The notes beneath the pieces are model-generated. The model had not been told where the DNA came from and searched no databases. It saw only the letters and a list, made by a program, of their open reading frames with translations. A stretch of 32,121 nt of DNA, taken from NCBI GenBank assembly GCA_002727195.1, contig PBWH01000009.1:1-32121 (forward strand), read 5' to 3'. Origin of the DNA: Gemmatimonadota bacterium (GTDB taxonomy: Bacteria > Latescibacterota > UBA2968). Below are positions 9,201 through 16,453 of the stretch, in pieces (the stretch's first letter is position 1; the number at the start of each line of letters is the position of its first letter). A program made the position numbers and the translations under genes.

Positions 9201-9941
9201 CACACCGGCGATGCCGACCCCGTTGTCTGCCACTGCGCCGATGATGCCGGCGACCTGAGTCCCGTGACTTGACTCGTCGGAGGGGTCGTTGTCCGGAGCG
9301 ACATAGTCGCCCTGACCGGGCAATGTCGGGGCGTCCGTGAAGTCCCACCCGTACACATCGTCGACGTAGCCGTTCCGGTCGTCGTCCACCCCCGGTCGAC
9401 CTGCCAACTCAACTGAATTGGTCCAGACGTGTGCGGCTAGGTCTTCGTGGTCACGATCAATGCCGGAATCGATGATCCCGACGATGACATCCTTTTCCTT
9501 TGAAGGCAGGACGGCTCGTAAAGCCGGCCAACTGATCAGGTCCAGGTGTAACTGGTCTGTCACTCGAGGGTCGTTCGGTACCTGGAAGGTATGAAACACG
9601 TGATTGGGTTGGGCATACAGGATGCCGGGGCGGCTTCTGAGATTCCTGAGCACCTGAGGCATCGATGCGGTCGGCGAAAGTGTCGCCTTGTAGATCTGGC
9701 CTCCGAGGGCGGGCTTGCTGTGCCCCTGGACATGGAGAAGCGGCGTGATCTCACTGATGCCGGCAACCGCTGCAGCGGCTTTGCTGCTTGTCGGTCGGGC
9801 CTTGAAGAGGACCTCACGGGGGGTGACTGTCATAGCGACAATGGTACCCGAGAAGCACAAGGTGAGTATCACAAGGATAGATTGAACACACCTTATGACG
9901 TCCTTGATCGGTGTCATGGACTGCCAGATGCGTTCTACCAT
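6231..9941 (-). CDS. Secreted S8 subtilisin-like protease with FG-GAP/VCBS repeats and dockerin-like EF-hand tail
   Basis: 1236 residues from the ATG at 9941. The longer open frame runs into the MFS gene and is not protein-like there. A basic N-terminus and hydrophobic segment (CVQSILVILTLCFSGTIVA) form a signal peptide. An inhibitor-like propeptide follows (residues 40-120, ending AQPNHVF). The subtilase domain has Asp158 (IIDSGID), His226 (SSHGTQVAG), oxyanion Asn321 (AAAGNAG) and Ser383 (GSSFAAP). After a beta-rich region come about seven calcium-binding FG-GAP/VCBS-type repeats such as DFDGDGRPEIAL, DVNHDGRPDLLA, DADGDGATEILA and DLDGDGSPELAV. An Fn3-like domain and an SbsA-type Ig domain follow. 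The last ~52 residues hold two DxDxxGTVGFxDFLMFAxxFG motifs. The design suggests an extracellular, calcium-stabilised protease whose tail may act in sorting or attachment. No strong ribosome binding site is seen, so ATG 9917 is an alternative start. Confidence 0.92.
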   Translation of the reverse strand: MVERIWQSMTPIKDVIRCVQSILVILTLCFSGTIVAMTVTPREVLFKARPTSSKAAAAVAGISEITPLLHVQGHSKPALGGQIYKATLSPTASMPQVLRNLRSRPGILYAQPNHVFHTFQVPNDPRVTDQLHLDLISWPALRAVLPSKEKDVIVGIIDSGIDRDHEDLAAHVWTNSVELAGRPGVDDDRNGYVDDVYGWDFTDAPTLPGQGDYVAPDNDPSDESSHGTQVAGIIGAVADNGVGIAGVADARLMAIRAGLNFDQGGTFLQEDDLAAAILYAVDNGADILNLSWGSFDRAFVIEDAVRYAVERGVVVVAAAGNAGQAPVAYPAALPGVISVGATETSGQLASFSSFGQTLDLVAPGVNIFSTRLDDTYGPRSGSSFAAPQVAGLAALLLSRQPDLNSEQIRGALVASASDLGELGWDRMSGAGQANAEELIPYVTGIRVSTTARIIVPGSDLEVAGTGTVIAAGSGPNTLGYRLSWSPNTEVPMWTTIAEGTSVENIEQPWSVPSDLADSAVVLRLEIKSSDVSRPIEHRVRLRANPLQPEMTSLFFGPILTGRAISWRIRWVTQRPSFGSAILSDGFVQDTIRTNKLDRFHEAVIPDPTIAQILTFQIWMRSPSGLQALTSPESIPVVPARIPTIGFSEIANLPDGFLPDRVSDFDGDGRPEIALMPYVEGLAFSPVEINEFSEDRFTQAHTTLDAFLPWNVGDVNHDGRPDLLASSVARIRLLSGSPFPTTIVEDRSGVWGGEIGDADGDGATEILARSTVDHTIRVIRFQEGGEFEEVASLVDFSEGIGEMGSRFVVTDFDGDFRQDLIVGDADGDVWSYEFDGDGYSPSILLPGDDDTDARIIGGGMDLDGDGQNELVVARAFPNGDDPLNGWWDLEIYESAAHNQLQLEWVQRISGVTTPGNGISLGDLDGDGSPELAVALIPDLYVIKGDGPDLYRPIYHTNIALTYRPLISDLDDDGAMEIGVNKGGRIQILERDLPTDTAQRPEFVEAIQIVGDRISLAWMPTPSAENYRLTRSLNDGPAAEVTSSPAQTYVDEGVTKGDHVRYVVEAIAGIEAIQSSPVELFVDGLPEITGAERLDDSRLAIQYSKPMSIEAADPNGYRLTPPGIVPTSGIRDQGNRRVVLTFETAILDGTTYTIEARSASDLAGSLVAPGSRSVSFTPGATSTAATADFDGSGTVGFPDFLMFAVAFGGTDSTFDLDDDGTVGFSDFLMFAALFGQAA

Positions 9942-10060
9942 AGTACACGACCGTCGCTCGATAAACCAGTCGTCGCTTGAGAATGCGACGACGGGCATGC
10001 GGGATGAACGGTGGACACAGGTGGCGGCATTCGTGATCAAAGGACGATACCGGTTAAACG

Positions 10061-11239
10061 TCAGGACCCGGGGGCCAGTTCCGGAGCTGTCGCAGAGTTG
10101 GGGAGCCAGAAGACCAGCAGAGTCGCTGGTATGAGAGCGAGCGAGACGACACCAAGCGCGGTCGGAATGCCCGCCGTCTGCGCCAGCGCGCCTACAAGCG
10201 GGATGACAATGCCTGCCGTTCCCCAAGAGAATCCCATCATCAGGCCTGTGGCGGTGCTCGTGTTCTCTGGGATTACTTTCTGCGCAAGGACGATGTTGGT
10301 CGTGATGCCAAGGTCGAACAGAAATCCGGCGAACCAGAATAGTGCGAAGCTCCAGTCAGAGGAGACCAGGCAGAAGGCGAGGTGGAACACTCCCGACGTC
10401 GCGTTCGATACGACCAGAAGGCGAGCAGCCGAAACCCGGTCAGCGAGATATCCGCCCGCGATACGGCCGAGCGTACTGCACACGAGATAACCCGAGAGAA
10501 CCCACCCGATCTTTGTCGTTTCCCATCCCCAGGACGCTCCGAGCAGAGCCGTAAAGCTCATGAAGCCGGAGTGAACCATCGATCTCAGCACGCTGATGGA
10601 GTATAGCGTCCATAGGGGGCGCATGTGGCGTTCCCTCAGGCTCTTCCATTCGAACCGTGGCCGGTCCGTATGCGCGAGACCAGAATGGTGCCGGGACACC
10701 CAGAACAGGATGGCAGCGATCGGGAAACAGAAAGGGATGATGATCCAAAGCTGCTCTAGACCGTGACTGTCGACGATCTGCGTCGCGGTCAGGGGAGCGA
10801 GCGCCATGCCGGTCGTTCCGCCGGTCAGGAAGATCGCCATGGTCAGATTTGATCGCCCCGGAACGAGGGAGGTTACCAGACCACCGGCCGTTGGATGGAA
10901 CAGGGAAGAGCCCAGTGATGCACCGATCAGCATGGCTGTGAGCACATACACCGAAGGGGCGAAGCCGATCGACGACACGAATATGCCGCAGATCAGGACG
11001 CCAAGAGCGGCCCAGGCAAACCGGTTTCGGTGGTCGGTAAACGTCCCCACGAGCGGCTGGCTGATCGAGCCGAAGACCGTCACGAAGGCGGGCAGAAAGG
11101 AGATCTGGAAAACGGAAAGGTCGAAGTGCGTCCTGAACACCGCATACAGCGGAGGGATGGTAACCATATAGAAATCGATGGCGGTGTGGCCGAGCGTGAT
11201 CAGCCACACCGATCGCATCGACGCTTTAGGTTGGTTCAT
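10061..11239 (-). CDS. MFS transporter (fosmidomycin-resistance-like exporter)
   Basis: 392 residues with about 12 hydrophobic spans in two halves. The N-terminus, ITLGHTAIDFYMVTIPPLYAVF, followed by QPLVGTFTDHRNRF (the loop 2-3 signature), matches the Fsr-type branch of the major facilitator superfamily. GSSLFHPTAGGLVTSLVPGR and the second-half GYLADRVSAARLL support this. It should sit in the inner membrane and export small molecules by proton antiport; the substrate is unknown. It starts 14 bases after the CbiX stop, so the two are probably co-transcribed. The subtilase begins 119 bases downstream. Confidence 0.88.
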   Translation of the reverse strand: MNQPKASMRSVWLITLGHTAIDFYMVTIPPLYAVFRTHFDLSVFQISFLPAFVTVFGSISQPLVGTFTDHRNRFAWAALGVLICGIFVSSIGFAPSVYVLTAMLIGASLGSSLFHPTAGGLVTSLVPGRSNLTMAIFLTGGTTGMALAPLTATQIVDSHGLEQLWIIIPFCFPIAAILFWVSRHHSGLAHTDRPRFEWKSLRERHMRPLWTLYSISVLRSMVHSGFMSFTALLGASWGWETTKIGWVLSGYLVCSTLGRIAGGYLADRVSAARLLVVSNATSGVFHLAFCLVSSDWSFALFWFAGFLFDLGITTNIVLAQKVIPENTSTATGLMMGFSWGTAGIVIPLVGALAQTAGIPTALGVVSLALIPATLLVFWLPNSATAPELAPGS

Positions 11240-11253
11240 ATCCCCCAGTCAGG

Positions 11254-11634
11254 TCAAGACTGAAGCTGCGGCTCGTGGAGGCCGGCCCGCTCCAGGATGA
11301 CCTCACCCAGTTTTTCGTGGAGTCCGAGTGGTCCCGTTACGCGGACGGTTACGTTGGGGTAGGGCGCCGTGGCCTCCTGTGCCATCTCCGGAATGTCCGA
11401 AGTCGCGTGGCGTCCGGGAGACAGCATGTAAGGATGAACGACTATCTCGGTCGCCCCGTCATCGATGCACTTCTGAATGCCCTGAGGGATATCGGGTTCG
11501 GCAAGCTCCATGTGCGCGATGTTCACGATCAGATCAGGGCGTTGCTTGCGGACGATCTCACCGACCCCTACGAGCATGTCGTTGGCTTCCTGGCGGCGGG
11601 ATCCGTGGTCGACGATCAGAATAGCTGTAGGCAT
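11254..11634 (-). CDS. cbiX: CbiX-type sirohydrochlorin chelatase (short form)
   Basis: 126 residues, the length of a single-domain CbiX(S)/SirB-like class II chelatase. The N-terminal TAILIVDHGSRRQEAND and the central HPYMLSPGRHATSDIP carry the two histidines used to bind metal and tetrapyrrole in this family. GPLGLHEKLGEVILERAG is the usual C-terminus. It would insert cobalt (cobalamin) or iron/nickel (siroheme/F430-like) into sirohydrochlorin. I chose ATG 11634 because GGAG lies 7 bases upstream; an in-frame GTG at 11646 is less likely. No other cobalamin or siroheme gene is in the window, so the metal and pathway are open. It leads a probable two-gene unit with the MFS transporter. Confidence 0.88.
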   Translation of the reverse strand: MPTAILIVDHGSRRQEANDMLVGVGEIVRKQRPDLIVNIAHMELAEPDIPQGIQKCIDDGATEIVVHPYMLSPGRHATSDIPEMAQEATAPYPNVTVRVTGPLGLHEKLGEVILERAGLHEPQLQS

Positions 11635-11714
11635 AGTAGGCTCCACTCGTATAGGTGAGTCTTAGGATACCACTTTCGGCCTGACTGGTCAACCGGGCGT
11701 TCAGACGCGTCTAT

Positions 11715-12617
11715 CTACTTTGAAATCAACTGGTTGACTGTATTCAGGACTTCGTCCACGCTAATCTGATTCAACCGATCCTCGGTCGGTGTTTCGGCAT
11801 CGCCCGTGAGCGTTCGTACTATGGAGCCCACGGGGCCCCAGATACGGTTGTCCGTTGGGCCGAACAGGGCGACAGTCGGAGTCCCTGTTGCGGCGGCGAG
11901 GTGCGTAATGCCCGTGTCGTTTCCGACGTAGACTGGTGCGGAGGCGATGGTGGCGCCGAGATCTGTAAGCGTCATGCCTGACAGGATCGTGTGGTCGTGT
12001 TCGAGTCGCTCTATCTGCTCGCAGATGGCGTCTTCGGCCGGCCCGAGCGACCACGCGATCGGGCCCTGGTTGGACAGTCGCGAACCGAGATCGATGTATC
12101 GGTCTAGCGGCCAGTTCTTGGAGAGGCTTCCCGAGCCGGGATGAAGGATAGCGAAGGGTGCGTCCCTCTTCGCATCAGACACAGCAACATTGGGTTCACG
12201 CTTCAGGGGCAGGTCGAGTGGAGCCAGCCCCTGCAGGAGGTGGTCTATGATGTGCCGGCTGCCATCTTCTGGAGGGTGGGGGGAATGGGATATCACCTGT
12301 CCCCGACAGGCATTAGACAGGTTTCGGGTCAGCGTACCATCCTTATCCGGCAGGTAGTTGATGATCAAGTCGTATCGACTTATTGACAGGGCTTGATCGG
12401 TTGGGCCGGACTCGGAAAAGTAAGGCGCCCACCCAGCATTATCGATGTCGAGGCGCTCGTCCACGAGGTGTTCAGCCAGTATCGTCCGCGCAGGGTGGCC
12501 GGCCACCGTGAGGAAGGCATTTGGGTAGGCCTGTCTGAGTGTGGCGAGAACTGGTGTCGTCAGGATGAAGTCGCCGACGGCTCCCGATCTGAGGACGAGG
12601 ATATGCTGGGGCGTCAT
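11715..12617 (-). CDS. Glycosyltransferase family 9 (heptosyltransferase-like)
   Basis: 300 residues from the ATG at 12617, where homology starts (MTPQHILVLRSGAVGDFILTTPVL). The upstream 70 codons are not protein-like. GT-B fold signatures are present: the N-terminal GAVGDFILTTP loop, FAILHPGSGSLSKNWPLDRY and the donor-binding YVGNDTGITHLAAATGTPTVALFGPTD. GT9 enzymes add heptose or related sugars to lipopolysaccharide core or other cell-surface glycans from ADP-activated donors at the inner face of the inner membrane. At 300 residues it is slightly shorter than WaaF/WaaC. It is divergent from the BNR pseudogene and 69 bases upstream of the cbiX start, possibly an independent unit. Confidence 0.87.
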   Translation of the reverse strand: MTPQHILVLRSGAVGDFILTTPVLATLRQAYPNAFLTVAGHPARTILAEHLVDERLDIDNAGWAPYFSESGPTDQALSISRYDLIINYLPDKDGTLTRNLSNACRGQVISHSPHPPEDGSRHIIDHLLQGLAPLDLPLKREPNVAVSDAKRDAPFAILHPGSGSLSKNWPLDRYIDLGSRLSNQGPIAWSLGPAEDAICEQIERLEHDHTILSGMTLTDLGATIASAPVYVGNDTGITHLAAATGTPTVALFGPTDNRIWGPVGSIVRTLTGDAETPTEDRLNQISVDEVLNTVNQLISK

Positions 12618-12724
12618 TGACAGTTCTGAATGGCTTCTGGATATTGGCATGAACTGGGGGAAAAGCCAGGCCCCATCGCACTTCGTGCTTCGGCGGAGCA
12701 GGCAGGGAAAGGCAAGAGTTCCCC

Positions 12725-13926
12725 TTGAATAAGGTGAAAACCCGTAACGAGCTCTTAGTGGCAATGATAGGAAAGATGGTCCTCTTAGTGACTGCGATGC
12801 TTCTGCCATTCTGTCACGTGGCCGCACAATCCTGGACCGCCGTAAATGACGGTCTGACCAACAAGACGGTGCAGGTCCTGACGGCAGATCCTGGAAATCC
12901 CGGCACGCTCTACACGGGGACGTTCAGGGGGGAGCCTTCCGGAAGGAAGGTGATGGTCCGTGGACGGCACTTCATCCGGATTTCACTTTCGAAATAATCA
13001 CTGTTTTGGAAGTCAGCCCCGCGAACAGCAACATCTGGCTGCTCGGTAAGGAGGAACTGAGGGCGTGTCTGTCCTCGAACGGTGGCCAATCGTGGTCACT
13101 GGTCGAGGCCGGGGATCGAGCGGCCTTTGTTCGGCGTTTTCGCTTTTCGCTGCACGATCCGTTGCGCGTGCTGGCCGCGACCGAAGGGAACAGGATCTTC
13201 GTGAGCGATTAAACCGGCCAGAATTGGGAAGGAATCGGAAGTGAGGTCATCATGGATTTTTCCAGGGATGTGGTCTTTCACCCCACCGATTCACGCGTGG
13301 TGTTCTCTGCGCCCACCAACACGGATGTGCTGTTGAGGCGCTCTGACAATCAAGGAGAGACCTGGTCCGATTTGGGCGCAAACCTCTACGCGACCGTAAC
13401 CAGCCTGGCGATCGGGACGACGGATCCTGGTTTTGTCTATGCAGGGAGCCGAGGCCAACCTCTACGTCAGTCGGGATGGCGCAGATTCGTTTGAGCGGAA
13501 GCCGCTTTGGGATCAGCCGACTGAGGTCCGAACCATCGCACTCGACCACACGAATCATCTTCGGCAGTTTGCGGCCACGGATGACGGTGTATATCTGACA
13601 GCGGACGCTGGGGAAACGTGAACGAAGGCCTCCCGACGATGGATTTTCGTGCCATAGTGCTTATGCTTGACAATCTGAACAAGGTGTAAATCGGGACCGG
13701 ATTGGATGGTGTGTTTCTGCTGTCGATCCAACCTGCGCCGGTCGTCGACGTGGGCGCGGACTTCGACTGCAACGGATCCGTCGACTTTTCGGGTTTTCTC
13801 GCTTTTGTCGCGGGCTTCGGGATGTCGTCCTCCGACGCTGGATTTGACGTGCGACTGGACATGGATGAAAGCGGGGCAGTGGATTTTTCAGATTTTCTGC
13901 TGTTTGCGGCGGTGTTTGGGACATAG
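12725..13926 (+). pseudogene. Decayed secreted BNR-repeat protein with EF-hand tail
   Basis: The order is a signal peptide (MVLLVTAMLLPFCHVAAQ), BNR/sialidase-like repeats (AQSWTAVNDGLTN, SSNGGQSWSLV, SDNQGETWSDLG, SRDGADSF) and a C-terminal EF-hand tail (13760-13926, with SVDFSGFLAFVAGFG and AVDFSDFLLFAAVFG). The reading frame is broken at about 12927-12932 (a run of six G), by TAA at 13210-13212, by a +1 shift near 13450, by a lost G at 13619 (TGG to TGA) and by TAA at 13687-13689, where the family has Tyr (V-Y-IGTGLDGVF). The pieces align end to end with no large deletion, so the gene died by point lesions. It probably encoded an extracellular beta-propeller. The start is uncertain (TTG 12725 or ATG 12764). 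Confidence 0.85.
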
Positions 13927-14102
13927 CCAACCACTCGAGTTCACCGTGCGGAAGCACGGCGACCAGACATAAAGCTGAAGGTGGCAGGTGGGCAGAGCCC
14001 ACGCAATGACAGTCGCCACTCGACGCACAACATCGAAAAAGACTCAGGTCTCCGTTGGTGCGCGCGGTGACACCTAGTCACTCACGAGGAGGGGAACGAC
14101 AG

Positions 14103-14738
14103 ATGAAAGCGCTAGTCTTGAGCGGAGAGAATCATCGGTTCAATGAAAGTGCGGAGGTTATACACGAGGTTCTCGATGCGAACGATGGAATCGAGTCTGA
14201 ACTGGTCGATGACAAAGACGCTCTGCGGTCGATGGATGGGTATGACGTGTGTGTCCTGGGGACGGGGTTCACGAAGTCGGTCAAGCAGGAGGATGGCACG
14301 GTCGAACGCGTCGACGACCTGAGCCCGGAGCAAGAGAAGGGGCTGTTCGACTACGTCGCAGGCGGCGGAGGACTCGTGGGCGTTCACGGCACCGCCTGGT
14401 GGATACCGAGTCGTGCGGTTCCACTGATCGGTGGTCACGCGAACTGGCATCCGCCGGGGCTGACCTTCGAGGTCGAGGTCGATGATCAGGACCATCCGAT
14501 TACCGATGGGGTTGAGAATTTCGAGGTGGATGACGAGATCTACATGTCGGCCTGGGATCCGTCTATTCACATCCTGGCGTCCACCACGTGGAGCGAGAAA
14601 CGGCATCCGTTGGCGTGGACTCAGCCCTACGACGAAGGTCGGGTATTCTACACGGCGCTGGGTCACGGGAAGGGAACGTTCGAGCGGCCGATGATGCAGA
14701 AGCTAATTGCGAACGGGGCGCTCTGGGCAGCAGGATGA
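14103..14738 (+). CDS. ThuA domain-containing protein
   Basis: 211 residues. A strong AGGAGGGG precedes the ATG at 14103, which fixes the start over the longer frame. It has the class I glutaminase-amidotransferase-like ThuA fold: KALVLSGENHRFNESAEVI at the N-terminus, GYDVCVLGTGF, GGGGLVGVHGTAWW, GGHANWHPPG, DEIYMSAWDP and RVFYTALGHGKGTFERP. In rhizobia ThuA takes part in trehalose or related disaccharide use, but most homologues occur in sugar-catabolism loci with unknown chemistry. No secretion signal is present, so it is cytoplasmic. It stands alone between the BNR pseudogene and the Msr fusion. Confidence 0.9.
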   Translation: MKALVLSGENHRFNESAEVIHEVLDANDGIESELVDDKDALRSMDGYDVCVLGTGFTKSVKQEDGTVERVDDLSPEQEKGLFDYVAGGGGLVGVHGTAWWIPSRAVPLIGGHANWHPPGLTFEVEVDDQDHPITDGVENFEVDDEIYMSAWDPSIHILASTTWSEKRHPLAWTQPYDEGRVFYTALGHGKGTFERPMMQKLIANGALWAAG

Positions 14739-14746
14739 GGCGCTTC

Positions 14747-14839
14747 GTAGGAGGCGACTCTGGTGCCGAGACGTTGCGGTAGACAATCTGTCGATTCCCC
14801 TAGCTATGGCCTGGATCGCCGTCTGGAGACGGCTCCTAC
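14747..14839. repeat. Imperfect inverted repeat with GTAGGAG/CTCCTAC ends
   Basis: GTAGGAG (14747-14753) and CTCCTAC (14833-14839) flank a segment holding an inner perfect stem, GCCGTC-TGGA-GACGGC (14818-14833). The arms match the short hairpin at 619-638. It lies in the 285-base space after thuA, which otherwise shows no gene up to the Msr ribosome binding site. Confidence 0.45.
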
Positions 14840-15023
14840 GAGTTTGCCGTCTGTCATCTATTCTTCTGACTTTACGCATACATTCGTGATACTTTCGCGG
14901 GGTGGTGGGTATACACTTTAGGCAGACATTGTCAGAGGGCCTGATCCCGATACATTGAAGGTATCTGACGCCACAGGGGAAGGATTGCCTCACCAGAGGC
15001 GTCGGGCGAAAGGAGTTGCTGAT

Positions 15024-16067
15024 ATGAGACGTTTTCTGGCGGCGGTGGCAGTCGTGTTGGTGAGTGTCTGCGTGAAGGGGGAAGCTATGGGACTCGAGAA
15101 AGCAACGTTTGCGGGCGGATGCTTCTGGTGCACGGAGGCATCGTTCGAGAAGGTCAAGGGGGTCAAGGCCGTGGTCTCCGGCTATACCGGCGGCGAGCGG
15201 GAGAACCCGACCTACAAGCAGGTGGCCGGAGGGATGACCAAACATATCGAGGCGGTGCAGGTCTCGTATGTTCCCGCCGAGATCAGCTATGCCGAACTGG
15301 TAGAGGCCTACTGGATGATGTACGATCCGACGGATGCTGGCGGCTCGTTCTATGACCGGGGACATCAGTATACGTCTGCCATCTGGGTGTCCAACGACGA
15401 GGAGCGTCAGATCGCCGAGGCCTCCAAGAAGGCGCTCGATGCATCCGGCCGGTTCAAGAAGCCGATCGTGACGCCAATCCTCGATGCGGTCACATTCTAT
15501 CCTGCCGAGGACTACCACCAGGATTACTACAAGAAGAACCCGGCTCACTACCAACGGTATCGTGTTGGGTCCGGCCGCGATCGATTTATCGAGGCGCACT
15601 GGGTCGACATGAAGAAAGAAGAGAAGTCGGCCTATCAGAAGCCATCGGACGACGAGCTGAAATCGCGGCTCTCTGAGATGCAATACAAGGTGACTCAGCA
15701 CGAAGGTACGGAGCCGCCTTTCCAGAACGAATACTGGGACAACAAGAAGGCGGGGATCTACGTCGACATTGTGTCAGGCGAGCCCCTGTTCAGCTCAACC
15801 AACAAGTTCAAGTCGGGGACAGGATGGCCGAGCTTCACCCAGCCCCTGGAGTCTGAGCACATCGTCGAGAAGCGGGATTTCAAGCTGATCTGGCCGAGAA
15901 CGGAGGTTCGCAGTAAGCACGCGGACTCACATCTGGGACACGTCTTCAGCGACGGTCCTGAGCCGACTGGTCTGAGATACTGCATTAACTCGGCCGCCCT
16001 CCGGTTCGTGCCGGTCGAGGAGTTGGACAAGGAAGGGTATGGGGAGTATCTGAAGTTGTTCCAGTAG
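15024..16067 (+). CDS. msrAB: Exported peptide methionine sulfoxide reductase MsrA-MsrB fusion
   Basis: 347 residues. AAAGGAG lies 8 bases before the ATG at 15024, and a signal peptide ([21 protein letters not shown]) follows directly, so it should act in the periplasm. The MsrA domain carries GGCFWC with catalytic Cys33, the SGYTGG loop and DYHQDYY. The MsrB domain runs from about residue 210: [32 protein letters not shown] and RYCIN with catalytic Cys320. The zinc CxxC pairs of many MsrBs are absent, as in the PilB type. The resolving cysteine usually found in SGCGWPSF is Thr266. It repairs both methionine sulfoxide epimers in envelope proteins. A strong terminator follows, so it is monocistronic. 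Confidence 0.93.
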   Translation: MRRFLAAVAVVLVSVCVKGEAMGLEKATFAGGCFWCTEASFEKVKGVKAVVSGYTGGERENPTYKQVAGGMTKHIEAVQVSYVPAEISYAELVEAYWMMYDPTDAGGSFYDRGHQYTSAIWVSNDEERQIAEASKKALDASGRFKKPIVTPILDAVTFYPAEDYHQDYYKKNPAHYQRYRVGSGRDRFIEAHWVDMKKEEKSAYQKPSDDELKSRLSEMQYKVTQHEGTEPPFQNEYWDNKKAGIYVDIVSGEPLFSSTNKFKSGTGWPSFTQPLESEHIVEKRDFKLIWPRTEVRSKHADSHLGHVFSDGPEPTGLRYCINSAALRFVPVEELDKEGYGEYLKLFQ

Positions 16068-16094
16068 GACGGATCTCTATCAAAACGATGGACG

Positions 16095-16123
16095 AGCGGC
16101 GGCCTTCGGGTCGCCGCTTTTTT
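16095..16123 (+). terminator. Rho-independent terminator after msrAB
   Basis: A ten-pair stem (AGCGGCGGCC with GGTCGCCGCT, one G-T pair) closed by a TTCG tetraloop and followed by six T. It begins 27 bases after the msrAB stop. Confidence 0.92.
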
Positions 16124-16176
16124 GTAGTTCTCTGACCCTTCTTTGCCTGGTGGATTCCGAGGTGAGAGCGGTTCTC

Positions 16177-16355
16177 CTCTCCCACATTGTGGGAGAGAGC
16201 CCGTCCCGGCGGGCCTAAGGCCGGGGACGGCTGTGTTGCAGACACAGCCCGGTGAGGGCCAGTGCTGAACGGTCCACTCGACTTTCGGCCCTCACCCGTC
16301 TCGCGGGCGAAGGTACCGCCCGCGAGAATCCCTCTCCCACTGCGTAGAAGAGGGG
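16177..16355. repeat. Composite palindromic intergenic element
   Basis: A series of nested and serial inverted repeats. CTCTCCCAC-ATT-GTGGGAGAG is perfect. CCGTCCC pairs with GGGGACGG and CTGTGT pairs with ACACAG. GGTGAGGGC pairs with GCCCTCACC further on, CTCGCGGGC pairs perfectly with GCCCGCGAG, and a second CCCTCTCCCA block lies at the far end, so the outer ends are also related. No coding frame fits. This looks like a structured repeat or miniature mobile element. It fills most of the 386-base gap before the MidA-like gene. Confidence 0.6.
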
Positions 16356-16453
16356 AAGCTCCCGGGAAATCGCTTTGGGTTACACAGACTCCTGCCTCTT
16401 TGCACTCAACACATCCTTTCCCCGACCCTGTTCAGTAGAGATATTCTGCCCCT

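Noticed and set aside
9942..10226. N-terminal extension of the subtilase frame to an ATG at 10226
   Set aside because: It overlaps the end of the MFS gene and its translation is Cys/Arg-rich and not protein-like; the signal peptide lies just after the ATG at 9941.
12618..12827. 70-codon N-terminal extension of the GT9 gene
   Set aside because: GT9 homology starts at the ATG at 12617, and the extension overlaps the start of the divergent pseudogene.
14703..15701. Minus-strand open frame of 332 codons opposite the Msr fusion
   Set aside because: It is antisense to the intact MsrA domain and the intergenic space, with no domain or initiation signal.
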